DNA of 9,424 nucleotides from Hyphomicrobiales bacterium (GCA_027069645.1 JALXEI010000002.1:1-9424); one strand, 5' to 3'; shown: positions 1 to 6,459, numbered from the stretch's first letter. Notes: generated by a model not told the origin, from the sequence alone. Translations and numbers: made by a program.

Positions 1-69
1 AATCTGCTCCTGCCATTTCGACCCTGTTTATGAGTTTATGACCTAGCCGGTTTTGGCCCCATATGCTGC

Positions 70-106
70 AAAACACCGCCCTTTCCCCAAAGGGGCGGTG
101 TTTTTT
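70..106. terminator. Rho-independent terminator, possibly bidirectional
   Basis: A 12-bp perfect stem (AAAACACCGCCC at 70-81 with GGGCGGTGTTTT at 93-104) encloses an 11-nt loop and runs into TTTTTT at 101-106. The A-rich left flank would supply a shorter T-tract for transcription from the other strand. It most likely ends a unit upstream of the window. Bases 1-69 stay open in all three + frames only as far as stops at 31-33, 44-46 and 39-41, so the identity of that upstream gene (protein or RNA) cannot be decided. Confidence 0.85.
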
Positions 107-174
107 CGATCACGAGTACAAAGCCCTATTCCTGCCCCTTTCGGGGAACAGAAACAGATATCAGAACAGTTACA

Positions 175-217
175 ATGTTCGGGAAGTTCGTTTGCGCCCC
201 GAACATCCATTCGGGGG
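175..217 (+). promoter_or_regulatory. Leader with two mutually exclusive hairpins over the SD
   Basis: Just upstream of the ATG at 222, ATGTTCGGG (175-183) can pair perfectly with CCCGAACAT (198-206). The same CCCCGAA (197-203) can instead pair with TTCGGGG (210-216), a 7-bp hairpin with a 6-nt loop that would bury the G-run SD (213-217). The two folds share 198-203 and cannot coexist, so the leader has the geometry of a switch between SD-open and SD-closed states. The pairing is seen directly. A regulatory role is inference, and nothing here matches a riboswitch class I recognise. Confidence 0.35.
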
Positions 218-221
218 TCAT

Positions 222-701
222 ATGAGAGTTTTTTGTTCAACAGTTGCGTTATGCCTGCTGCTGTTTTCAGGATTGGCGCTCGCCGCCGGCAACAAACCGG
301 GCGGGATGGTGCAATCCGCTTCCGACAGCGCCGTCCTGCCGCTGTCCTCCGGGTCCTGGCAAACGACCGTCACCCGCAACAAAGTGACCCGTCAGCCCAA
401 AAGGTCACCCCGACATATCGGCAGACGGGGATCAAGCATTGCCAGCCTGCGCGCTGAAGCCATACAGATCAGTCTGAAACATCTGCCACGCCTGCGGCCC
501 TATGCCAGCAACTATCCGCGCATGGTGCGCGCCGTTCGCGCCTACTGGCAGAACAATATCACCCGCCCCGATGCCGCACGCCTCACAGCCATCATCATGC
601 GCCATGTGCAGAGCAGCTACCGCTTTTTCATCCGCGCCCGATTGCGCGCCGGCATCAACAGGGGCATCAATGTGCTGAAAAGAAAACTGCGCCGCTCGTG
701 A
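222..701 (+). CDS. Small basic secreted protein, function unknown
   Basis: A 159-residue protein. The start is the ATG at 222 because it sits about 5 nt after a G-rich SD (213-217) and begins a textbook signal peptide: short basic start, hydrophobic core at about residues 4-20, and ALAA cleavage near residue 22. The frame is open further upstream to 63, but that extension would run through the terminator and hide the signal peptide. The mature part is low-complexity and Ser/Thr-rich at about 30-55, then strongly Arg/Lys-rich (KRSPRHIGRRG at 60-70, RARLRAGINRG at 138-148, KRKLRRS at the end) with helical character from about 75. There is no Cys in the mature chain and no domain I recognise. 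It stands alone between a terminator and the cytochrome leader. It could be a secreted nucleic-acid-binding or envelope-binding protein, but that is a guess from charge only. Confidence 0.6.
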   Translation: MRVFCSTVALCLLLFSGLALAAGNKPGGMVQSASDSAVLPLSSGSWQTTVTRNKVTRQPKRSPRHIGRRGSSIASLRAEAIQISLKHLPRLRPYASNYPRMVRAVRAYWQNNITRPDAARLTAIIMRHVQSSYRFFIRARLRAGINRGINVLKRKLRRS

Positions 702-946
702 CCACCTGCTGTATTATTCACATCCCTTGACAGTTACGACCAAACAATGAGCAATACTTTCAACAAAAAAATATATTTTAAAACGGGTAAATCTTCTATA
801 GTCTTCCTGAAGGAAGGTCAGTTCGAAGATCAGGTCACAGACTCATAAACGGATGATACCGGGTTCGGCATTGTTCGGCATAACAACCACAAAACAGATC
901 CGAAAGCCAAAGCCTTCCAACAATGATTTGAGGGAAGGGAATCCTA
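702..946 (+). promoter_or_regulatory. Long AT-rich leader/promoter region of the cytochrome operon
   Basis: This 245-nt gap holds no gene. It has a consensus-like -35 hexamer TTGACA (727-732) but no good -10 at 16-18 bp. An A/T-rich tract spans about 759-800, with a TATAGT (797-802) that could be a -10 but lacks a recognisable -35. A small perfect hairpin, CTTCC-TGAA-GGAAG, lies at 803-816. A tandem repeat follows (863-882), and the SD AGGGAAGGGA (931-940) precedes the start at 947. I looked for an FNR/DNR-type box around 727-743; the half-sites are 11 nt apart instead of 8, so it does not fit. Confidence 0.3.
863..882 (+). repeat. Two tandem copies of a 10-bp unit, possible operator
   Basis: GTTCGGCATT (863-872) is followed immediately by GTTCGGCATA (873-882), identical at 9 of 10 positions. 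The period is close to one helical turn, so both copies face the same side of the DNA. The repeat ends 64 bp before the cytochrome start codon. The repeat is seen directly; a role as a direct-repeat binding site is inference. Confidence 0.45.
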
Positions 947-2470
947 ATGCTTGCAGGAATAATGAGGGTGATCACAGGCACCCTGGTGCTGCTTGTGGCA
1001 AGTGGCAGCGTGTTTGCCAGAGAGAGTGCTGACAGCAAGGCGCAAAAATCCGAAACACCGATGACGAAACCGATTGAGGCCGCCGGATCTGTTGATCCCG
1101 AGCGGCCTTTTTATCCGTCCTACATGACCATTGAAGGCCACCGCAAACTGACACCGAACGATTGGACCGACCCGAAAATCTGCGGCCAGTGTCATCCCCG
1201 GCAATATCGCGGCTGGAACGGTTCAATGCATTCCAACGCCTTTAAGGATCCGATCTTTCAGGCGCTCTGGGCGATGGCCGAGAAGGCCACCGGAAGCAAA
1301 TTCCGCAATCATTGCGGCGGCTGCCACTCGCCAACCGGGACAGCCGCGGGCACCATCAAATTTGACCCCTCAAAAGACAAACATGGACGTTTCACCGCCG
1401 ATCCCCTTTCCGAACAGGGCATTTCCTGCGATGTCTGCCACACCATTTCAGGCTCCAATATTCAAAAAACCCGGGTGCTCGAACATGGCAATACCTCGAT
1501 CATCATGTCGCCGGGAAACATCAAGCGCTCCTCATTGAAAAATGCCAAATCACCCTTTCACAAAACGCAATATTCTGCGCATCATGCCAGCTCGCGCTTT
1601 TGCGGCAATTGTCACAATATCTTCCATCCCTACAATAATTTCCCGGTCGAGCGCACCTATGACGAATGGAAATATTCCATCTATGCGCAGAACAATATCC
1701 AGTGCATGGACTGCCACATGGTGCCGGTGGAAACCGCCATGCGGGTGGCCGACAAACTGAAACCGCCGCGCGATCTGCCAAAGACCACAATCAGCGGTTT
1801 TGCCGGGGTCATGGGGCCTTATCGAAAGGTGGTGCACGATCATGCCTTTGTCGGTGGCAATGCGGTGGTCACGGCGGCTTTGAGCGGCAAGAAAAATTAC
1901 AATCACGATCAGGCCATCAAGCGGCTGAAAAATGTTGCTTCGCTGGCCCTTCATGTCAGCCACCAGAGCGGGCCGCTTTACAGGCTAAAAGTCAGGGTGA
2001 CCAATGAACGCGCCGGTCACAATCTGCCGACCTCTCTAACCGAAGTGCGCCAGATCTGGCTGGAGGTGATTGCCAAAGACGACCAGGGGCGCGAGCTGAT
2101 GCGTTCGGGAACGCTTAACGCAGACAACAGCCTGCCAGAAGATACGGTGATCTTCAACGCCCATGCGGTGGACAAAAACGGCAAACCGACCAATCTCCCC
2201 TGGGAAATCACCCGCTTTACCCACACCAATACCATCCCGCCAAGGGGCTACAAAGACGGCGAATATGCCTTCAATGTGCCAGGTGATGCCAAAACGGTGA
2301 CGGTCACAGCGAAGCTGCATTATCGCTCCTTCTCACAAAAACTGGCCGATGTGCTGCTGGGAGAGGGCAAGCTGAAAATCCCCTCGGTGGAGATGAAAAG
2401 CATCACGACAACTTACCCGGTCAAAGACAAAAAACTGGTCATTGCCAGCGATGAACACGCCGTCCATTGA
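947..2470 (+). CDS. Periplasmic five-haem cytochrome c, c554-like
   Basis: A 507-residue exported c-type cytochrome. The start at 947 follows a strong SD (931-940); M6 (962) is a weaker alternative that keeps the signal peptide. The signal peptide covers about residues 1-24 (hydrophobic core 8-22, SVFA cut). Five haem-attachment CXXCH motifs are visible: CGQCH 79-83, CGGCH 123-127, CDVCH 161-165, CGNCH 219-223 and CMDCH 253-257. GSMHS (92-96), just after haem 1, resembles the distal-His element of cytochrome c554-type domains. After residue 300 there are no more haems. Residues about 335-465 look like a beta-rich domain, with RAGHNLPTSLTEVRQIWLEV at 355-374. There is no CXXCK motif, so this is not NrfA, and it has too few haems for an octahaem hydroxylamine or tetrathionate reductase. 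No C-terminal membrane helix is seen, so it should be soluble in the periplasm. The dihaem cytochrome gene follows after 26 nt, implying one transcript and a shared electron path. The partner enzyme is not in the window. Confidence 0.9.
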   Translation: MLAGIMRVITGTLVLLVASGSVFARESADSKAQKSETPMTKPIEAAGSVDPERPFYPSYMTIEGHRKLTPNDWTDPKICGQCHPRQYRGWNGSMHSNAFKDPIFQALWAMAEKATGSKFRNHCGGCHSPTGTAAGTIKFDPSKDKHGRFTADPLSEQGISCDVCHTISGSNIQKTRVLEHGNTSIIMSPGNIKRSSLKNAKSPFHKTQYSAHHASSRFCGNCHNIFHPYNNFPVERTYDEWKYSIYAQNNIQCMDCHMVPVETAMRVADKLKPPRDLPKTTISGFAGVMGPYRKVVHDHAFVGGNAVVTAALSGKKNYNHDQAIKRLKNVASLALHVSHQSGPLYRLKVRVTNERAGHNLPTSLTEVRQIWLEVIAKDDQGRELMRSGTLNADNSLPEDTVIFNAHAVDKNGKPTNLPWEITRFTHTNTIPPRGYKDGEYAFNVPGDAKTVTVTAKLHYRSFSQKLADVLLGEGKLKIPSVEMKSITTTYPVKDKKLVIASDEHAVH

Positions 2471-2496
2471 TCGAGATCTGCGAGAGAAAAACAGTT

Positions 2497-3228
2497 ATGA
2501 ATAACGACAATCAAAAACCGAAAATAATGGCGAGCGGCGTGGCTCTGCTGGCCTTTTGTGTGGTGGCCCTTGCCGGAAGCCCGGCTCTGCCGGCAAAGAA
2601 AAAATCGACCACTATCGGCGCCCATGCCACGACCATGAAATGGACGCCCGAGATCATGAAAACCATCATGAGCGGCGACCCGCAGCGCGGCAAGGCCCTC
2701 GCCAAACAGCACCGATGCAAGAAATGTCATGGTACGGACGGGGTTTCGGATGAGAATGATACCCCCAATATTGGTGGCCTCAGTCGTGCCTATGCCTTCA
2801 AGCAGATGTGGGACTATAAATATCGCCGCCGCCATGACAAAAGCATGCGCTCGCGCTGCGAAAAGATCACCCATCAGGATATTGCCGATCTCGCCGCCTG
2901 GTTCGAGACCTTCAAAATGGAACCGATGATGGGGGTCGCGGCCAGCAAGAGCGTGCCGGTTCTGGTGGAAAAGGGCGACATGAAACGCCTGCTCCTGCCC
3001 TGCAAGACCTGCCACAATGAAAAGGGCAAGGGGCGCGGCCTGTTGGTGCCTGCCATTGGCGGGCAAAAACGCGAGCATTTCATCGACATGATGACCGCCT
3101 ACAAGGAATCGGATCGCACCAATGATGATTATGGCGTCATGCGCTTCATCGCCGAAAAGCTGACCGATGACGAAATCGAGCAACTGGCGCTCTATTATGG
3201 CTCCAAACCGCTGGAAGAGGAGGATTGA
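2497..3228 (+). CDS. Dihaem cytochrome c, c4 family
   Basis: A 243-residue exported electron carrier. The signal sequence spans about residues 8-33 (core ASGVALLAFCVVALAG, cut near LPA). There are two class I cytochrome c domains. Domain 1 has CKKCH at 74-78 and a likely axial Met at M117 in the RRHDKSM segment, followed by HQDIADLAAWF. Domain 2 has CKTCH at 169-173, then the c4-type PAIGGQ (185-190) and a likely axial Met at M215 in GVMRFIAEKLTDDEIEQLALYY. This two-domain plan is that of cytochrome c4, which carries electrons to terminal oxidases or other periplasmic acceptors. I chose the ATG at 2497 (GAGAG about 10 nt upstream). A TTG at 2467 overlaps the upstream stop codon and would add 10 residues before the signal peptide, which is less likely. 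It is co-directional with the five-haem gene and probably its redox partner. Confidence 0.88.
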   Translation: MNNDNQKPKIMASGVALLAFCVVALAGSPALPAKKKSTTIGAHATTMKWTPEIMKTIMSGDPQRGKALAKQHRCKKCHGTDGVSDENDTPNIGGLSRAYAFKQMWDYKYRRRHDKSMRSRCEKITHQDIADLAAWFETFKMEPMMGVAASKSVPVLVEKGDMKRLLLPCKTCHNEKGKGRGLLVPAIGGQKREHFIDMMTAYKESDRTNDDYGVMRFIAEKLTDDEIEQLALYYGSKPLEEED

Positions 3229-3343
3229 TCTGCTCACCCGCCAAAGGCAGGGACTGATTCGCCATCGCATTGTAGAGGCGGAACGATTTTCCCCGTCCCG
3301 TGCAATTGGCTGTTTGCCCTTTTCCCTGTTTGCTTTATGGTCG

Positions 3344-3360
3344 CGCAAAATCACTTTGCG
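3344..3360 (+). promoter_or_regulatory. Short hairpin in the dapD leader
   Basis: CGCAAA (3344-3349) pairs with TTTGCG (3355-3360) around a 5-nt loop, 26 nt before the dapD ATG. The 158-nt gap 3229-3386 also holds TTG-containing -35-like hexamers (3306 and 3314) without a -10 at proper spacing. I see no terminator with a T-run after the cytochrome gene, so read-through into dapD is possible. Confidence 0.25.
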
Positions 3361-3386
3361 ACAGAACATGAAGGATGTGACAGCCC

Positions 3387-4256
3387 ATGAGCGCGACACA
3401 ATATGACGATCTTGAAAAAACCATCGAAGCGGCTTTTGAAAATCCTGGCGATATCGGCTTTGACACACAGGGCGAAATTCGCGAAGCCGTCGAGGAAACA
3501 CTGAACCTGCTGGATAGCGGCAGGCTGCGGGTGGCAGAACCAGACGGAGACGAGTGGAAGGTCAATCAGTGGGCCAAAAAAGCGGTGCTGCTGTCGTTCC
3601 GCCTCAATGACATGGAGATGATTTCCGGCGGCCCCGGCGGCTCTTCATGGTGGGACAAGGTGCCGAGCAAGTTCGACAATTGGCAGGAAAGTGACTTTCG
3701 CGAGGCCGGTTTTCGCGCCGTACCCCATTGCATCGTGCGTCATTCCGCCTATGTCGCCCCGACCGCTGTCCTCATGCCATGCTTTTTGAACCTTGGCGCC
3801 TATGTGGATGAGGGCACAATGGTGGACACCTGGTCAACGGTTGGTTCCTGTGCGCAGATCGGCAAGAATGTGCATCTGTCGGGCGGCGCGGGCATTGGCG
3901 GCGTGCTGGAGCCCATGCAGGCCACCCCGACCATTATCGAGGATGACTGCTTTATCGGTGCGCGCGCCGAAGTCGCCGAAGGGGTGATTGTCGGCAAGGG
4001 CTCTGTGCTTTCAATGGGCGTCTTCCTCAGCCAGTCCACCAAAATTATTGACCGCGAAACAGGCGAAATCCACATGGGCAAGGTGCCGCCCTATTCGGTC
4101 GTCGTCTCCGGTTCACTGCCCGGCAAACCGCGCGAGGACGGCAAACCCACCCCCTCGCTCTATTGCGCCGTCATCGTCAAAAAGGTGGACGAACGCACAC
4201 GGGCCAAGACCGGCATAACCGAACTGCTGCGCGACACAAGGCAGGGCTGGGATTGA
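3387..4256 (+). CDS. dapD: Tetrahydrodipicolinate N-succinyltransferase
   Basis: A cytoplasmic enzyme of the succinylase branch of lysine and meso-diaminopimelate synthesis. It transfers succinyl from succinyl-CoA to 2,3,4,5-tetrahydropyridine-2,6-dicarboxylate. It has 289 residues, about the usual length. The N-terminal helical part (1-105) contains FRLNDMEMI (71-79) and SSWWDKVPSKFDNW (86-99). A left-handed beta-helix of hexapeptide repeats follows (about 112-240), with the diagnostic MPCFLNLGAYVDEGTMVDTW (130-149), SGGAGIGGVLEP (165-176) and EDDCFIGARAEVAEG (185-199). The C-terminal cap has VVVSGSLPGKP (238-248). These are highly conserved family signatures. The start at 3387 has AAGGA at 3371-3375, a slightly long spacing of 11 nt. 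The gene appears monocistronic: the cytochromes end 158 nt upstream and a hairpin element follows. No other dap gene is in view. Confidence 0.97.
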   Translation: MSATQYDDLEKTIEAAFENPGDIGFDTQGEIREAVEETLNLLDSGRLRVAEPDGDEWKVNQWAKKAVLLSFRLNDMEMISGGPGGSSWWDKVPSKFDNWQESDFREAGFRAVPHCIVRHSAYVAPTAVLMPCFLNLGAYVDEGTMVDTWSTVGSCAQIGKNVHLSGGAGIGGVLEPMQATPTIIEDDCFIGARAEVAEGVIVGKGSVLSMGVFLSQSTKIIDRETGEIHMGKVPPYSVVVSGSLPGKPREDGKPTPSLYCAVIVKKVDERTRAKTGITELLRDTRQGWD

Positions 4257-4265
4257 TGCGTAAAT

Positions 4266-4311
4266 GCAGGGGCTTCGCCCCCGCACCCCCACCAAAGGAC
4301 TCGTCCTTTGG
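4266..4311. repeat. Double GC-rich hairpin element after dapD
   Basis: Two adjacent palindromes begin 10 nt after the dapD stop. The first is GGGGC-TTC-GCCCC (4269-4281, extendable to 4266-4284 with one mismatch). The second is a perfect 9-bp inverted repeat, CCAAAGGAC/GTCCTTTGG (4292-4300 and 4303-4311). They are joined by a C-rich linker. There is no T-run, so it is not a classic intrinsic terminator. The form resembles dispersed palindromic intergenic elements of alphaproteobacterial chromosomes, which often sit 3' of genes and may act in termination or mRNA stability. That it is a multicopy element is recollection of the general pattern and cannot be tested within this window. Confidence 0.55.
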
Positions 4312-4389
4312 AAACCTGATTTCGGAAAGGGATGGGCTATGTGGTTGGAAGCGGCTTTCTTCCGCTCCAGGAGCCTCGATCTTTGCGGA

Positions 4390-4418
4390 TTGACTGGCAG
4401 CCTCTGTTCCCATAGGTT
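4390..4418 (+). promoter_or_regulatory. Sigma70-like promoter for the lipoprotein/DUF805 genes
   Basis: TTGACT (4390-4395), a 17-bp spacer and TAGGTT (4413-4418) match a housekeeping promoter, with the key first, second and last bases of the -10 kept. It lies 36 bp before the ATG at 4454, after the dapD hairpins and before the first gene of the cluster. It is predicted from sequence only. Confidence 0.45.
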
Positions 4419-4453
4419 TTTACACAGAATAAACTGTGGCGAAAGGAGAGGAT

Positions 4454-4891
4454 ATGCCGGGAAAACGCGGGGTAATCATGGTGCTGGCAACGCTCATGCT
4501 GGCCGGATGTGGCGGTGGCGGCGGTCTGCTGGGGACGCATTTTGTCAGACCGGAAAACATAAAAAGTCAAAGCGCCTATCAACTCACAGCAGCAGAGAAA
4601 GCGGCTTTTCTGACGGAAGTCCGAAAGGGCATCGGCTTTTCCGAAGCAACCTGGCTGCGCGGGCGTCAGCGAAAAGTAGTCACCAAAGATGGCAAGGTGC
4701 GCATTGAACTTTGTGCCGTTGTGGACCTCCACAGAAAGACCCTTTTTGGCGGCAGGCCGATCACCTGGCTGGTCCGGGCGCAGTTTCCAAAAGGGCAGCA
4801 CAAGGGCATGTATGTGCGCGTCCCTGCCGAGGCTCCTGGCATCATGGCGCTTCGTCGGGAATGCAAACGCGCCGGGCTGTTCCCCGGCTAG
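4454..4891 (+). CDS. Small lipoprotein, function unknown
   Basis: A 145-residue predicted lipoprotein. The start at 4454 is set by AAGGAG about 6 nt upstream; a GTG six codons earlier (4436) would include the SD in the coding part. The N-terminus is basic (MPGKRG), followed by a hydrophobic core and the lipobox LAGC (16-19). The lipidated Cys19 is followed by a five-Gly linker. The mature domain (about 40-145) has a helix around TAAEKAAFLTEVRKGIGFSE (45-64) and then beta-rich segments (VRIELCAVVDL 82-92, TWLVRAQF 104-111, GMYVRVP 118-124). Cys87 and Cys137 could form a disulfide in the periplasm. I do not recognise the family. A 6-bp GC hairpin (4871-4888) lies right before the stop. The first DUF805 gene starts 27 nt later, so they are probably co-transcribed. 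Confidence 0.75.
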   Translation: MPGKRGVIMVLATLMLAGCGGGGGLLGTHFVRPENIKSQSAYQLTAAEKAAFLTEVRKGIGFSEATWLRGRQRKVVTKDGKVRIELCAVVDLHRKTLFGGRPITWLVRAQFPKGQHKGMYVRVPAEAPGIMALRRECKRAGLFPG

Positions 4892-4918
4892 GCCGCGTGA
4901 ACAATATGAAAGGCGGGC

Positions 4919-5434
4919 ATGAAGAATCTGTTTTTCAGCTTCGAAGGGCGTTTGCGGCGATTGCCCTGGTGGATCGCGCAAATTGTTCTGTTTGTGCTTT
5001 ATATGCTGCTGTTGCTTGCCCTGTCGCCCCTGTTCGGCCTGTCGTTCGATATCTGGTGGAATGAGGAGCCCTTGCCGCCAAGGTCCGCTCTGATTGATGT
5101 GATCATATTTCTGCTTCTGTTGCGTCCCGCGCTGGCGGTGGACATCAAGCGCATTCACGATATTGGCCGCAGCGCCTGGCTCCTGTTCCCCGTCTATCTG
5201 GGCAGCCTCGCCATCACCGCGATGGACAGCAGCGGCTTTGACGCGCTTGACGGCCTTTCCTCCCTGTCAGCCGGAAAAGGCGGTTTTTCAATCCTTCTCC
5301 CGACCTCCATTTATTTTCTGATCGTCATATACAGCGTGATCCTGTTTTTATATCTGGGCCTTGTGCGCGGCACAAGGAGCGAGAACAAATATGGCCCCGA
5401 TCCTCTCGCCCCGCCCGGGGAACATAACCGATGA
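4919..5434 (+). CDS. DUF805 family inner-membrane protein (copy 1)
   Basis: A 171-residue membrane protein of the DUF805 family (the class that includes E. coli YhaH and YhaI), whose biochemical role is unknown. It starts with the family N-terminal element FFSFEGRLRRLPWW (5-18). Hydrophobic segments lie at about 17-40, 60-76, 86-104 and 127-149. The conserved loop KRIHDIGRSAW spans 77-87, and the family's C-terminal signature GTRSENKYGPDPLAP spans 151-165. The DNA coding for that signature is nearly identical to the end of the next gene. The start at 4919 has a moderate GGCGGG just upstream. Its stop overlaps the next start (ATGA at 5431-5434), so the two genes are probably translationally coupled. 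Confidence 0.88.
   Translation: MKNLFFSFEGRLRRLPWWIAQIVLFVLYMLLLLALSPLFGLSFDIWWNEEPLPPRSALIDVIIFLLLLRPALAVDIKRIHDIGRSAWLLFPVYLGSLAITAMDSSGFDALDGLSSLSAGKGGFSILLPTSIYFLIVIYSVILFLYLGLVRGTRSENKYGPDPLAPPGEHNR
5365..5413 (+). repeat. 49-bp near-identical coding repeat, copy A
   Basis: This stretch encodes the C-terminal signature of DUF805 copy 1. It matches 6381-6429 at 45 of 49 positions without gaps. Conservation this high at the DNA level, including most wobble positions, exceeds that of the rest of the two genes as I read them. It suggests a duplication or gene-conversion patch. Confidence 0.7.
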
Positions 5435-6459
5435 GCCACTGGACAAAACTGTTTTTCTCGACAAAGGGCCGCATCTCGCGCAAGCAATGGTGGATTGGCT
5501 ATGTTATCCTGTTTGCGGTTGGTCTTGCCTATACCGCACTGGAAATGCTCATCAATGGCGAGTTTGATCCCCACGACAAAAGCACTGCCCGCCTCGCAAC
5601 CTGGCGTTATCTGGCCTATAGCCTGCTGGTCCTGTGGCCCTGGCTGGCGCTTTACGCAAGGCGGCTGCATGATCTGGGGCGCACCGGCTGGTGGGGGGCT
5701 TTGCTGCTCATACCGAGCTATTTTTATATCTTTTTCGAGCTGGCCGGGATCACCGATACCAGCCACCAAACAGGTTTGCTGTCTGTTGTCCTGATGCTTT
5801 TGATTTATTTGCCCGTGCCAGTGGAAGGACTCTGGCTGGGCGGTGTCAAAGGCGAGCGCGGTGCAAATCAATATGGTCCCGATCCCTTGCCCGCTGCTTT
5901 TTACCAGCGACCAGAACAAAGCTGGCTTCATGCCCTGTTTGGCTGGAAAGGCCGCCTGTCACGTTCCTGGTTCCGGATCGGGATCGGTGCGACCCTGGCC
6001 TTGCAGGCCGCTCTGTTCGTTACGGCCATAAGTGCTGTTACCATCTCGCTTTATCTGCTCGATATTTCTTTCACCGCCTTGTCTGAAGATGAGAAAAATT
6101 TTGCAAAACTGATGAACAGTCCCTTTCAGACCTTCCTGTGGATTTATCTGGCGGTTTCCGGTTTTCTGCTGCTTTACAATTTGCTCGCCCTTTTGTCCAA
6201 ACGCCTGCATGATCGGCATCGTAGCGCCCTTTGGCTGTTGCTGCTGCCGCTGGTAGCCACAGAAGCCCTTGTCGGTTTTTCACTTGGTCCGGCAGGCGGC
6301 ATTATGGGCAGACTGTTTCCGGCCACACTGACCTTTTTTCTTCTGCTCATTCTATGGCTGCTGGTTGAAACCCTGTTCCGGCGCGGCACCAGGGGCGAGA
6401 ACAAATATGGCCCTGATCCGCTCGCCCCGTTAACCCCGGCGGCAGATGAGACTATTTAA
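5431..6459 (+). CDS. Fused protein with two DUF805 domains
   Basis: A 342-residue membrane protein, about twice the usual DUF805 length, made of two complete copies in a row. Domain 1 has FFSTKGRISRKQWW (8-21), ARRLHDLGRTGWW (76-88) and GERGANQYGPDPL (141-153). Domain 2 has FGWKGRLSRSWF (170-181), SKRLHDRHRSALW (256-268) and GTRGENKYGPDPLAP (319-333). Each half has about four hydrophobic segments (near 20-42, 60-75, 88-104, 115-134; 182-209, 233-255, 265-285, 296-315). The short linker 154-169 is hydrophilic. The reading frame is continuous, with no sign of a frameshift or lost stop. It begins in a 4-nt overlap with the preceding gene's stop. The closest explanation is fusion of two tandem paralogues; the function is unknown. 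Confidence 0.88.
   Translation: MSHWTKLFFSTKGRISRKQWWIGYVILFAVGLAYTALEMLINGEFDPHDKSTARLATWRYLAYSLLVLWPWLALYARRLHDLGRTGWWGALLLIPSYFYIFFELAGITDTSHQTGLLSVVLMLLIYLPVPVEGLWLGGVKGERGANQYGPDPLPAAFYQRPEQSWLHALFGWKGRLSRSWFRIGIGATLALQAALFVTAISAVTISLYLLDISFTALSEDEKNFAKLMNSPFQTFLWIYLAVSGFLLLYNLLALLSKRLHDRHRSALWLLLLPLVATEALVGFSLGPAGGIMGRLFPATLTFFLLLILWLLVETLFRRGTRGENKYGPDPLAPLTPAADETI
6381..6429 (+). repeat. 49-bp near-identical coding repeat, copy B
   Basis: This encodes the C-terminal signature of the second domain of the fused DUF805 protein. It has 4 substitutions in 49 bases relative to 5365-5413. The end of domain 1 of the same protein (around 5850-5890) codes for the same motif but is much less alike at the DNA level. 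Confidence 0.7.

Noticed and set aside
1..40. Possible 3' end of a tRNA at the window edge (TCCTGCCA-like end followed by a terminator)
   Set aside because: Neither the T-loop nor an acceptor strand can be seen, and alignments with a CCA end or without one both violate conserved positions or need unseen bases. A coding tail is equally possible.
43..240. Small minus-strand open frame (65 codons) with several Cys
   Set aside because: It runs through the terminator stem and the leader hairpins, has no SD, and its Cys pattern matches no motif I know.
727..743. FNR/DNR-type box upstream of the cytochrome operon
   Set aside because: TTG and CAA half-sites are 11 nt apart; the family needs 8 nt between TTG and CAA.
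840..943. GANTC sites (840-844 and 939-943) as CcrM-type methylation control of the cytochrome operon
   Set aside because: Such 5-bp sites occur by chance at this density across the window, and no other evidence points to methylation control here.
947..2470. Pentahaem nitrite reductase NrfA
   Set aside because: The haem number fits, but all five motifs are CXXCH. NrfA usually has a CXXCK at the catalytic haem, and no NrfH-type partner is next to it.
2413..3501. Long antisense open frame (362 codons) across the dihaem cytochrome and dapD start
   Set aside because: It is a shadow of two clear genes: the + strand carries CXXCH motifs and dapD signatures there. The antisense product has no domain sense and spans two genes and an intergenic gap.
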